This document shows, one piece after another, positions 7,450 to 15,621 of a stretch of DNA of 64,000 nucleotides. A model generated the notes under the pieces. That model was given only the letters and a program-made list of their open reading frames with translations, was not told the origin of the DNA and did no database searches. Each line of letters starts with the position of its first letter. The stretch's first letter is position 1. The DNA comes from Bradyrhizobium sp. SZCCT0153 (lineage in GTDB: Bacteria; Pseudomonadota; Alphaproteobacteria; Rhizobiales; Xanthobacteraceae), in the NCBI RefSeq assembly GCF_018129995.1, contig NZ_JAFCKS010000004.1:62001-126000 (forward strand). The letters run 5' to 3'. The position numbers and the translations under genes are program-made.

Positions 7450-9864
7450 CTATTTGGGGCTGGAGCCGAGCGGGGTGATCGCGACGGAATAGACCGCGAT
7501 CTGCTGCGTCATGGGAACGACGGGGATCAGCAGGCAGCCATCGTCGCTCTCGGCGCGATAATGCGAGCCATTCCGCCGCACGCCGGCATAGACCAGGCTG
7601 TCGGCCCCGATGCCGACGACGTCCTGGCTCTCGGCGGCGCCACGAACGTCATCGCCTTGCTGTACAGTCACGCCATGAAGAAGGCCCTCGGGCGCGAAAT
7701 TCGCCAGCGGCAGCGCGATCATGGTGATACCCATGGTGCGCGACAGGGGAATGCGCAGGCGCAACTCGCCGATACCGGTGCGATGGGCGCTTACGCTCTC
7801 CAGCGCCGCATCGCCGCCAGCGCGGAACAGGCCGACTTGAACCGGGCCGCAGGGCCGTTCCTCGAAGACGTCGGCAGGCAGGCGGTTGGCACCGAACAGC
7901 ACATAGAGATAGCCGTAGGAGGGGGACAGGCCGGCAAAGCTGCCGGCGAGCCACATCGGCGGTGCCACCGAAGCGCAGGCGGCCGAGAGGCCGCGGGCGG
8001 TGATCTGGTCGCGCACGAATCGTTCGTCGAGCAGCGGCGCGAGCGCGTGGGTACCGAGATTGACGTCGTGCTTCAACGTGCCGAGCAGCGCGAGCTCGTC
8101 ATCGTCGGGCAACAGCAGGAGCCGCGCCAGCGTCGCCGCGCACCAGCGCGCGGCAACCTCGGGCGCAGCATAGGGATCGAGGCCATGGTCGAGCGCGAGG
8201 TCTCCCGCGTTCTGCGCGAAGGCGTGCGCGCCGGCCTGGATCTCGGCGGCAAGCGCCATTTGTTCCGCGGGACGCGGATTGACCTCGCGCAGCACCGCGC
8301 GGCCGTCGTAATCGCGAACCGAGCCGTCGGCGGAGCAGCAGGCCTGCTCCAGCAATGCCACGTTGCGGATCAGCATGCGCTTGACATGCGGCGTGACCAC
8401 GAGGTCGGATACAAAACCCATCGCACTGTCCTGCTCGGCGAGATCGTCGAAGGCGTCGTCGAGCGAGATCAGATAGGCGCCGTGGAGGCGGATCTCGATG
8501 CCTTCCAGGTCGAAGATTCGGCGCAGCGCCTTCTGCACGCTGCCGGAATAGCCGAGATCGGCGAGCACGAGGTCGGTGCAGTCGTCGAAGCCGGGGATGG
8601 CGTGGCGAAGATAGACGAGCAGACGGGCCCGCAGGCCGGTGGCGAGTGCGACGATTTCAGCCGGATCCATCAGTCCGGGAAGCGCCTCGGCGAGCTCTTC
8701 GCCGGAGGCGATACCGCCGGGACAGCCGGCAAAGAAGGCCGCGACCTCCGACGGCAGGATCTTCACCATGTCGCGGAAGGTCGGTGCGTCGATCCTGAAG
8801 ACCTTGCCGAGGAGATCGACGAGCGGCTGCATCGTGTCGGCCGAGGCAATCAGGCCGACGCGACGGTTGATCTCGACATAGGCCGACGGCATCCCGTGCA
8901 GGTCCTGCCAGATCAAATGCGACAGGAAGCCGTCGCGGCCGAGGAAGGCGAGAGCAACCTTCCTGCCGGGACCTGCGACCTCTTCGCACCGCCTTGCGAC
9001 AAAAGCGTCGAATGCCGTCATGACCGGGCCGAGCACCGTGACACCCAGGTGGAAGGCCGGCGACCTCTCGGCGTTGCGCGCGGCGGCCATGCGCCGCAAG
9101 GTGCGCGCGCCGTGGTCGAGCCGCGACGGCGCGCCCTGACACAGCAGCTCGAACAGCGCCGTCTCGCGCTGAAATTTCGATGCGAGCCGGGCCGTGGCCT
9201 GCGGATAGTAACGTGGGCGAATGCCGTGGCGCCTGGCACCCTTGATGTCGGCCTTGTCATTGTCGCCGACGTGAAAGGAGGCGCTGGCGTCGATGCCCTC
9301 GGTAGCGAGGTATTTTTCGAACAGCGCCTCGCTCTTGCTGCTGCCGTGGTCGCAGGAGGCGTAGAGAAAGTCCCACGTCAGCCCGGGACGGCAAGCCCGC
9401 AGCAGCCGCGCCAGCCGGTCGGAATCCCAATACGTGTCGGAAATGAAGCCGACGCGATGGCCCGTGCGCTTCATGTCCAGATATTGCCGAAGCATGTCCG
9501 GGTTGGCGCGACAAAGCTCGATCTCGGCCCCGAACTCCGATTCGACCAGATCGTTCAGTTGGCCGCGCGTGAGACCGAACAGCCTGAACGGAAAATAGGA
9601 ATAGATCTCCGCGATGTGAACTTCGTTTCCGCCGCGCTTCTCCTTCGCGGTCCTGCGCGCACGTGCTTCGGCCTGGATTCGATGCTGAACGAAACTTGCG
9701 GAAACATTCGGACAAGTTCCTGAAATGCCGGATAGCTCGTAAGTCCTTTCAAACACACCATCCGGCGTCGTGCAGGCGCGAAGCAGAAACGTATCGAAAA
9801 CATCGAACGACCATGCAGAAACAATTTTCGCGCGGGGCTCGAGCCCGGCCGTTGCGATCTTCAT
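7450..9864 (-). CDS. large HAD-superfamily protein (COG5610-like)
   Basis: 804 residues, first gene of the leftward unit. The N-terminal 270 residues form a HAD phosphatase-type domain. Motif I is SFDVFDTFLLR with the nucleophile Asp21 and Asp24, motif II is GFISDTYW, and motif IV is HVGDNDKADIKGARRHGI. The remaining 500 residues are not recognised and may bind the substrate. Proteins of this type are often encoded in cell-surface polysaccharide loci, sometimes fused to glycosyltransferases. Here the next gene down is a probable glycosyltransferase, which fits. The start ATG faces a 512-base AT-richer gap shared with the divergent sigma-factor gene. Precise substrate unknown. Confidence 0.6.
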   Translation of the reverse strand: MKIATAGLEPRAKIVSAWSFDVFDTFLLRACTTPDGVFERTYELSGISGTCPNVSASFVQHRIQAEARARRTAKEKRGGNEVHIAEIYSYFPFRLFGLTRGQLNDLVESEFGAEIELCRANPDMLRQYLDMKRTGHRVGFISDTYWDSDRLARLLRACRPGLTWDFLYASCDHGSSKSEALFEKYLATEGIDASASFHVGDNDKADIKGARRHGIRPRYYPQATARLASKFQRETALFELLCQGAPSRLDHGARTLRRMAAARNAERSPAFHLGVTVLGPVMTAFDAFVARRCEEVAGPGRKVALAFLGRDGFLSHLIWQDLHGMPSAYVEINRRVGLIASADTMQPLVDLLGKVFRIDAPTFRDMVKILPSEVAAFFAGCPGGIASGEELAEALPGLMDPAEIVALATGLRARLLVYLRHAIPGFDDCTDLVLADLGYSGSVQKALRRIFDLEGIEIRLHGAYLISLDDAFDDLAEQDSAMGFVSDLVVTPHVKRMLIRNVALLEQACCSADGSVRDYDGRAVLREVNPRPAEQMALAAEIQAGAHAFAQNAGDLALDHGLDPYAAPEVAARWCAATLARLLLLPDDDELALLGTLKHDVNLGTHALAPLLDERFVRDQITARGLSAACASVAPPMWLAGSFAGLSPSYGYLYVLFGANRLPADVFEERPCGPVQVGLFRAGGDAALESVSAHRTGIGELRLRIPLSRTMGITMIALPLANFAPEGLLHGVTVQQGDDVRGAAESQDVVGIGADSLVYAGVRRNGSHYRAESDDGCLLIPVVPMTQQIAVYSVAITPLGSSPK

Positions 9865-10376
9865 GCGACAATTCCCCGTCCACCAGGACGATTAACGTGC
9901 GCATGCACGGAGTCAGGCGCCGCAAATGCGAAAAAAATTCACGCGCGATTCAAAATCGCGTTCGTCGCGACTGACAGATTCAAAAAAAGCGCTAGGTTCG
10001 AAAAGGTGATTCGGAAAAAATTGCCGAGTGCAGAAGTCGTCTCGCGTTCATTCACACTCGGAAACAATCGCGTCTGCTTGCAGTACGCGCGTGTCGCGTT
10101 CGATCATCCAGTGCCGCGTAATGTCAGCGTTTTCTCCCGAGTGCATCTGTTCAGGATGGACGATCCGCCATGGCGCGAGACGATGTGATGATTGCAGGCT
10201 GGACGCGCGATGGTCACGCGCAGTCGGCAATTCTTGCCCGATGCTCGGCAAAAGATACCGGATAACATCTTGAAAAATAACAAAAAATCTCCGCCTGGAT
10301 TGTTTTGGCTCCGCGTTCAACGCCTGGAAGCCGTGTGGCATGTGCGCCCCCGGCATTGCGGGTTGGAGGTTGCGGG
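9865..10376. other. divergent intergenic region, no gene seen
   Basis: 512 bases between the divergent HAD gene and the ECF sigma gene. It is clearly richer in A and T than its surroundings, with A-runs near 9930-10020 and 10270-10290. Short open frames here (for example 10006-10188) lack protein-like composition and good ribosome sites. It must hold the promoters of both flanking units, but I see no convincing GGAAC-type, sigma-54 or sigma-28 promoter. Confidence 0.6.
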
Positions 10377-11075
10377 ATGAGTTACGCTGCTGATGTCTGG
10401 GCTCCCGCCGAGGCCGGGATCGCGACGACGGCGCCGGTCGATGCGATCGTGCCGGTGACGCCGTCGGTGCCGCTCGCGCCGGACAGTGCACCTGTCACCG
10501 CCGATGTCGTCTATGACGAGGACAGCGAACTCCTAGACATGCTCGCGGCCGGCGACGAAGCCGCGTTCCGTGCGCTGGTCGAACGCCACATCGATCGCGC
10601 CTATGCGATCGCGCTTCGCATCGTCGGCAACGCGGCGGATGCCGAGGATGTGGTCCAGGACACCATGCTCAAGATCTGGAGCCATCGCGGACGCTGGCAG
10701 CACGGCCGCGCCAGATTCTCGACCTGGCTCTACCGCGTCATCTCCAACCGCTGCATCGACCTGCGCCGCAAGCCGCGCAACGAGAATGTCGAGACGGTGC
10801 CGGAAGTCGCCGACGGACAGCCCGGCGCCGTCGAGATCATCGAGCGCAACGAGCTCAACGGCATGCTGGAGCTCGCGATGCAGCGCCTGCCCGAGCAGCA
10901 GCGCATCGCGGTGATCCTGTCGTACCACGAAAGCATGAGCAACGGCGAGATCGCCCAGGTGATGGACACGACGGTGGCCGCGGTGGAATCGCTGCTCAAG
11001 CGTGGCCGCCAGCAGCTGCGCCAGCTGCTGCGCAAGCACGAGCGCGACATCCGCACCGCGTTTACCGACTGCTAA
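10377..11075 (+). CDS. ECF-type RNA polymerase sigma factor
   Basis: 232 residues from ATG 10377, chosen because GGAGG lies 9-13 bases upstream; an earlier start at 10305 would add 24 residues that do not look like protein. After an Ala/Pro-rich N-terminus of about 45 residues come region 2 (LLDMLAAGDEAAFRALVERH, then DAEDVVQDTMLKIW and FSTWLYRVISNRCIDLRR) and region 4 (LPEQQRIAVILSYHESMSNG, then EIAQVMDTTVAAVESLLKRG). There is no region 3, as expected for an ECF factor. No anti-sigma gene is adjacent. It stands 141 bases upstream of the flagellin gene in the same direction, so it may govern the flagellar genes that follow; this is inference. Confidence 0.9.
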   Translation: MSYAADVWAPAEAGIATTAPVDAIVPVTPSVPLAPDSAPVTADVVYDEDSELLDMLAAGDEAAFRALVERHIDRAYAIALRIVGNAADAEDVVQDTMLKIWSHRGRWQHGRARFSTWLYRVISNRCIDLRRKPRNENVETVPEVADGQPGAVEIIERNELNGMLELAMQRLPEQQRIAVILSYHESMSNGEIAQVMDTTVAAVESLLKRGRQQLRQLLRKHERDIRTAFTDC

Positions 11076-11216
11076 CCACAAAAATCACTTCGCGAAAATT
11101 TACGCGCCTGATCTGCTTGCGCTCCGCCGTTTGAGCGAACGGACGGGGCTGCGGTCTGCGTCGTCAATCGTCTTCAACGATGCGGCACGCCATGCCCATC
11201 AGCACAGGAGCTTCCA

Positions 11217-12041
11217 ATGCCCGCAATCAATACCAATAGCGCCGCCAACGCAGCGGTCCGCTATCTCAACATCAACTCCGCGCAGGAAAGCAGCTCGCTC
11301 TCGAAGCTGTCGAGCGGCTCGCGCATCACCTCGGCATCCGACGACGCCGCGGGCCTTGCGATTTCCACGCGTATCTCCTCGGACGTCACCACGCTCCAGC
11401 AGGCCGCGACCAACGCCTCGCAGGCCACCGCGATCCTCCAGACCGCCGACGGCGGCGCCTCGAACATCTCCGACATTCTCGCGCGCATGAAGTCGCTGGC
11501 CTCCGAGTCCGCTTCGGGCACCACGACCGACTCCAGCCGCGCCTATATCCAATCGGAATTCTCGCAGCTCAACTCGGAAATCGACTCGATCGCGACCGGC
11601 ACCCGCTACTCCAGCCAGAGCCTGCTCGACGGATCCAGCGTGTTCTCGTCCGGCGTGTCCGTGCTGGTCGGCTCGGACGGCTCCGACACCATCACCATCA
11701 CGCTGACCAGCCTCACGGCGTCCTCGCTCGCCGTCACCTCGCTCGACGTCAGCACCCAGTCCGGCGCGACGTCGGCGCTCGACGCCCTCGATACCGCGAT
11801 CGACACGGTCTCCGCCGCGCGCGCCTCGATCGGCGCCCAGGAATCGCGGTTCAACTTCTCGTCGGATTCGATCTCGACCCAGACGCAGAATCTCCAGTCG
11901 GCAAACTCCGCGATCAAGGACGTGGATATCGCGGCCGAGCAGTCCAAGCTGTCTTCGGCCGAGGTGAAGACCCAGGCTGCCGTGTCGGCGCTGGCCGCCG
12001 CCAATCAGATGCCGCAGTACCTCCTCAAGCTGCTGGGCTGA
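11217..12041 (+). CDS. fliC: flagellin (short)
   Basis: 274 residues. Flagellin is exported through the flagellar type III apparatus and polymerises into the filament. It has the conserved D0/D1 N-terminus (PAINTNSAANAAVRYLN, then LSSGSRITSASDDAAGLAIS) and C-terminus (AQESRFNFSSD, then DVDIAAEQSKLSSAEVKTQA and LLKLLG), separated by a small variable centre of about 90 residues. It is therefore a short flagellin of the roughly 28-33 kDa kind. No cysteine is present and Ser/Thr content is very high. The ribosome site AGGAG is well placed. A strong hairpin follows the stop, which would limit read-through into fliD. I cannot tell whether this is the main or a secondary (lateral) filament. Confidence 0.95.
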   Translation: MPAINTNSAANAAVRYLNINSAQESSSLSKLSSGSRITSASDDAAGLAISTRISSDVTTLQQAATNASQATAILQTADGGASNISDILARMKSLASESASGTTTDSSRAYIQSEFSQLNSEIDSIATGTRYSSQSLLDGSSVFSSGVSVLVGSDGSDTITITLTSLTASSLAVTSLDVSTQSGATSALDALDTAIDTVSAARASIGAQESRFNFSSDSISTQTQNLQSANSAIKDVDIAAEQSKLSSAEVKTQAAVSALAAANQMPQYLLKLLG

Positions 12042-12052
12042 TGACCAACCGA

Positions 12053-12077
12053 CCGGGCCGGCATGATGCCGGCCCGG
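12053..12077 (+). terminator. GC-rich hairpin between fliC and fliD
   Basis: A perfect 12-base inverted repeat (ccgggccggcat / atgccggcccgg) with a one-base centre lies 12 bases after the fliC stop and is followed by a pyrimidine-rich stretch (ccctctctgtc). It could act as a full or partial terminator, or stabilise the 3' end of an abundant flagellin message. There is no long T-run. Confidence 0.65.
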
Positions 12078-12105
12078 CCCTCTCTGTCAGGGACGGACGA
12101 GCAAA

Positions 12106-13800
12106 GTGACCAGCGTCAGTTCGAGCACCAGCAGCACAAGTACGACGAGCTCGTCGGGCGTATCGGTCACGACGAGCGGAACCACCAATTCGAGCAGCAT
12201 CGACTGGACGGCGCTGATCCAATCGGCCGTCGACGCGAAGACCGCGCAGGCGGACACGATCTCGACCACGATTACGAACAATGAGGCCAAGATCTCGGCC
12301 TATCAGACGCTCCAGAGCGATCTGAAGACGCTGTATTCAGGGCTGGCGTCGCTTTCGACCGCGGTGGTCAACTCGCTGTCCACCAGCGCATTTGCGACGC
12401 GCGCGGCGAGCATAAGTTCCACCGGCGACGTGAGCGCCTCGTCGGCGCTCTCCATGACGCTGAAGAGCGGGGCCGCGATCGGCGACCACACGCTGACGAT
12501 CAGTCAGCTGGCCGCCGCTCAAAAGGTTTCCGGCACCTCGCAATCGAGCCAGACCGACGAACTCGGATACTCCGGCACGTTCTCAATCGGCCTGGAGGGC
12601 GGCAGCACCGCCGACATCAGTGTCACCAGCACGATGTCGCTTCAGGACGTCGTCGATGCCATCAATGCCCAGACCTCGACGACCAACGTCCAGGCCTCGA
12701 TCGTGCAGGTCTCCAGCACTTCGTTCCAGATGGTGCTGACGGGCACGGAGGATGCCGCCGACATCACCTATTCCAGCACGTCCGGCGACGATATCCTGAA
12801 CGAGCTCGGCGTGACCGACAGTTCGGGGAGCTTCACCGACGTGCTCCAGGAGGCGCAGGCCGCCGAGTTCACGCTCGACGGCATCGCGATGACGCGCGAC
12901 ACCAACGATATCTCGGACGTCCTGAGCGGCGTCACCTTCAGCCTGCTCCAGGAGACGCCGGACGGAGCGACGCTGAACATCAGCATCGAGACCGACACCA
13001 GCCAGATCGAATCGACGCTGGAGACGTTCGTCACCAACTACAACGCCTTTCGCGACGAGGTGGTCGCCCAGCAGGCGACCGCAACCGACGGCACCGCGGA
13101 TTCGAGCGCAGTGCTGTTCGGCGACGGCACCATGCGCAACATCATGGACGCGCTCCAGAATGCCCTGAACACGACCGTGGGCGGCATGACCATGGCCGAT
13201 CTCGGCCTGTCCTTCAACGAGAGCAATGAACTCGAGCTGGATACCAGCACGCTGTCGGATATCCTGAGCACGAATCTGAGCGGCGTCACCAAGCTGTTGT
13301 CGGCGCAGACCACGACGTCGTCGAGCCAGCTCAGCGTCGTCAATACCGGAACGTCGCCGCAATCCTTCACTCTGGATCTGGCAGTCGATTCCGACGGCAA
13401 CCTCACCTCGGCGTCGGTCGGCGGCGACACATCGCTGTTCACGATCAGCGGCACCACGATCATCGGCGCTTCCGGCTCGATCTACGCCGGCATGGCCTTC
13501 ACCTATAGCGGCTCGACCTCGCAGTCGATCACGGTGACGTCGACCTTGGGCATTGCAACGCAGCTCTATCAGATCGCGAAGGACTACTCGTCGTCGACCG
13601 GCGCGCTGCAAACGCAGATTACCAGCCTGACGACCCGCGATGATGATCTCCAGCAGAAGGTCGACGACATCAACAGCGCGGCGTCGGCGCTGCAGTCGCA
13701 GCTCGAGACGCAATACGCGAAATACCAGGCGGCGATCGAGAGCGCCAACAGCACGCTCGATTATCTCAAGGCCCTGCTCAATTCCAGCTCGAGTAATTGA
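12106..13800 (+). CDS. fliD: flagellar filament cap protein FliD (HAP2)
   Basis: 564 residues starting at GTG 12106. FliD forms the cap at the filament tip and guides flagellin folding. The N-terminus is a Ser/Thr tract followed by the family start (IDWTALIQSAVDAKTAQADT, then ISAYQTLQSDLKTLYSGLASL). The middle contains LDGIAMTRDTNDISDVLSGV, the typical ELTG-like repeat region, and a long amphipathic coiled-coil segment lies at the C-terminus (LTTRDDDLQQKVDDINSAAS onward). It lies downstream of the fliC hairpin and is followed two bases later by fliS, its usual partner. The protein is unusually rich in Ser and Thr, like the other exported axial proteins here. Confidence 0.93.
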   Translation: MTSVSSSTSSTSTTSSSGVSVTTSGTTNSSSIDWTALIQSAVDAKTAQADTISTTITNNEAKISAYQTLQSDLKTLYSGLASLSTAVVNSLSTSAFATRAASISSTGDVSASSALSMTLKSGAAIGDHTLTISQLAAAQKVSGTSQSSQTDELGYSGTFSIGLEGGSTADISVTSTMSLQDVVDAINAQTSTTNVQASIVQVSSTSFQMVLTGTEDAADITYSSTSGDDILNELGVTDSSGSFTDVLQEAQAAEFTLDGIAMTRDTNDISDVLSGVTFSLLQETPDGATLNISIETDTSQIESTLETFVTNYNAFRDEVVAQQATATDGTADSSAVLFGDGTMRNIMDALQNALNTTVGGMTMADLGLSFNESNELELDTSTLSDILSTNLSGVTKLLSAQTTTSSSQLSVVNTGTSPQSFTLDLAVDSDGNLTSASVGGDTSLFTISGTTIIGASGSIYAGMAFTYSGSTSQSITVTSTLGIATQLYQIAKDYSSSTGALQTQITSLTTRDDDLQQKVDDINSAASALQSQLETQYAKYQAAIESANSTLDYLKALLNSSSSN

Positions 13801-13802
13801 AG

Positions 13803-14228
13803 ATGAATAATGCAATGGCGTACATGGCCAACCAGGCCTATCGGGGAACGGCAACGAGCGTGCCGCCGCTCAAGGCGGTCTCGATGCTGCTTGGCGGCAC
13901 GATCACCTTGCTCCAGAAGTCGCTGAACGCGCAGGAGGGACGGCGCTTCGAGGAAGGGCACGAGCACCTGATGAAGGCGACCGCGATCCTGCGCGGGCTG
14001 AGCCACAATCTCGATTTCACGAAGGGCGGGGCGGTGGCGGAACAGATGTTCCAGACCTACAACGTTTTGATCCTGGCGAGCCTCAAGGCTTACGGCCGGC
14101 CGCATGCCCGCGAGAGTTTTCGGCGGATCATCGCCGGGCTGACCGAGCTGCGGGAGGCCTGGGAATCGGTCGATGCCACGTTGCGGAGCAGCAAGGCCGG
14201 GCCGGTCGATTCGGCCCGCGCGGGCTGA
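13803..14228 (+). CDS. fliS: flagellin export chaperone FliS
   Basis: 141 residues from ATG 13803, which follows the fliD stop by two bases; a TTG at 13797 would add two residues. FliS binds the C-terminal part of flagellin in the cytoplasm and prevents early polymerisation. The sequence shows the helical FliS pattern: MAYMANQAYRGTA at the start, then MLLGGTITLLQKSLNAQEG, then FEEGHEHLMKATAILRGLSHNLDF. A Gly/Ala-rich tail ends the protein. The position directly after fliD supports the call. Confidence 0.88.
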   Translation: MNNAMAYMANQAYRGTATSVPPLKAVSMLLGGTITLLQKSLNAQEGRRFEEGHEHLMKATAILRGLSHNLDFTKGGAVAEQMFQTYNVLILASLKAYGRPHARESFRRIIAGLTELREAWESVDATLRSSKAGPVDSARAG

Positions 14229-14382
14229 AGCGGCCTGTTCCTCCGCGATGGGGGAGGGGCGTTGGGGGCCGTTGTTTTGTCCCCATTTGCCGGCGATTTT
14301 GGCGGCCGGAGCCGCTGAAATCCGGTTTCCGCATCGCCCGCAATGCTTTATGACGGCCTGACCGAGGCGGGACCGGCGGGCG

Positions 14383-14655
14383 ATGGACGTCACCGAGTTT
14401 GAAGAACTGATCGACCGGCTGGGCGAGGATCTCTCGCTTTGGCCCGATGATCGGCGTTTGCCCGCCGAAGAGCTGCTGGCGCACTCGTCGGCTGCGCAAG
14501 CCCTGCTCGAGGAGGCCCGCGCGGTTCGCAGCGCGCTTGCAGCCCCTCCGGTGCGTGCGCCCAAAGGCCTCGCCGACCGCATCGTCGCCGCCGCTGCGAA
14601 AATGAAAGGCGACACTGCCGAGCCGCGCACCGAAGGCGAGACAACGGAGAGCTGA
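14383..14655 (+). CDS. conserved small hypothetical protein, 90 aa
   Basis: 90 residues with an acidic helical N-terminus (FEELIDRLGEDLSLWPDDRR), an Ala/Leu-rich helix (LLAHSSAAQALLEEARAVR) and a polar tail. There is no signal peptide or membrane helix. I do not recognise the family; the LSLWPDDRR segment resembles small proteins found near sigma-factor genes in Rhizobiales, but this is only an impression. It lies between fliS and flgD in the flagellar direction, 154 bases after fliS, so it may have its own promoter. A cytoplasmic regulatory or anti-sigma-like role is possible but unproven. Confidence 0.6.
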   Translation: MDVTEFEELIDRLGEDLSLWPDDRRLPAEELLAHSSAAQALLEEARAVRSALAAPPVRAPKGLADRIVAAAAKMKGDTAEPRTEGETTES

Positions 14656-14784
14656 AGGGCTCCTTCCGAAAGCGTGTTCTTCAATTCGTTGCGGTTGCCG
14701 CCAAGCCCGGCCATGACGCAGTGGAAGCGTCGGCACCCCGAACACTCCTCTCGGATGCGATTGCTTTGCCGCGCGTGAGGCCCG

Positions 14785-14803
14785 CACGGCAGATTTTGCC
14801 GTG
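14785..14803. repeat. short inverted repeat upstream of flgD
   Basis: CACGGCA and TGCCGTG are perfect 7-base arms separated by gattt, in the 278-base gap before flgD. It may be an operator or a weak hairpin. The rest of the gap (14656-14933) shows no gene. Confidence 0.4.
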
Positions 14804-14933
14804 TCGAAAGCCGTTTTTGCGCGCGTGAATCCCCGCCTGAATCCGCGCGCCCACCCGTTTCATCAGCACACAGATTTCAAGCGCCGCCGACCGACGTCTC
14901 GTCGCCGGCGGCGCGGGAAGGCCGGAGTTTCTG

Positions 14934-15602
14934 ATGACCGTTTCCGCAACGAGTTCTGCGTCGACCGCCACCACGACGACATCGTCGTCGTCGAGCACGT
15001 CGTCCAATTCGACGCTGACCTCCAGCGATTTCCTGAGCCTGCTCGTCAGCGAGCTCCAGAACCAGAATCCGCTGGATGCGACCTCGACCACCGACCTCGT
15101 CAATCAGCTCACCTCCTACGCGAATTTCACCTCCCAGCAGTCGATCAACTCCAACCTCAATTCGCTCGCGAGCTCGTTCTCCAGCCTCGTGACGCTGAAT
15201 TCGGTGAACTACATCGGCCATACCGTCGAGGCAAAGACGGACACCTCGACCTTGAGCAACGGCTCGGCGACGTTCGGCTACTCGCTGTCCTCTGCCGCCT
15301 CGAACGTGTCGATCAGCATCTCGGACTCCTCCGGCAACGTCGTCTACACCGGCACGGGGACCGGCAATTCCGGCTCGAACAGCTTCACCTGGGACGGCAA
15401 GGACTCCAGCGGCAACCAGCTTTCCGACGGCGGCCAGTACACGATCGCGGTGACCGCGACGAATTCCTCCGGAAATTCGGTGCTCAATTACACGACCGTC
15501 ACCGGCACGGTGACCGGCATCGACACCTCGACCTCGACACCCTCGCTTACCGTGAACGGCATTTCCGTCAGCGCGGCCAACATCATCGGCGTCACATCCT
15601 GA
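14934..15602 (+). CDS. flgD: flagellar hook-capping protein FlgD
   Basis: 222 residues. FlgD caps the growing hook and is needed for assembly of FlgE. After a low-complexity Ser/Thr tract comes the conserved N-domain (LTSSDFLSLLVSELQNQNPL, then TTDLVNQLTSYANFTSQQSI). The C-terminal half is the Ig-like/Tudor domain, with FTWDGKDSSGNQLSDGGQY as the hallmark. GGAG lies 9 bases before the ATG. flgE begins 19 bases downstream, the normal order for hook assembly. The opening run of Ser and Thr is longer than in enterobacterial FlgD. Confidence 0.93.
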   Translation: MTVSATSSASTATTTTSSSSSTSSNSTLTSSDFLSLLVSELQNQNPLDATSTTDLVNQLTSYANFTSQQSINSNLNSLASSFSSLVTLNSVNYIGHTVEAKTDTSTLSNGSATFGYSLSSAASNVSISISDSSGNVVYTGTGTGNSGSNSFTWDGKDSSGNQLSDGGQYTIAVTATNSSGNSVLNYTTVTGTVTGIDTSTSTPSLTVNGISVSAANIIGVTS

Positions 15603-15621
15603 TTTCTTCCGGAGTTCTATC

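Noticed and set aside
7063..9723. 886-codon open frame on the plus strand opposite the HAD gene
   Set aside because: It is antisense to a protein with clear HAD motifs and has the Arg/Gly/Ala/Gln/Val-rich composition of GC-driven shadow frames, with no recognisable domain.
11076..11216. Sigma-54 or sigma-28 promoter before fliC
   Set aside because: A TTGC is present but the matching GG at the right distance is missing, and no convincing sigma-28 pattern was found.
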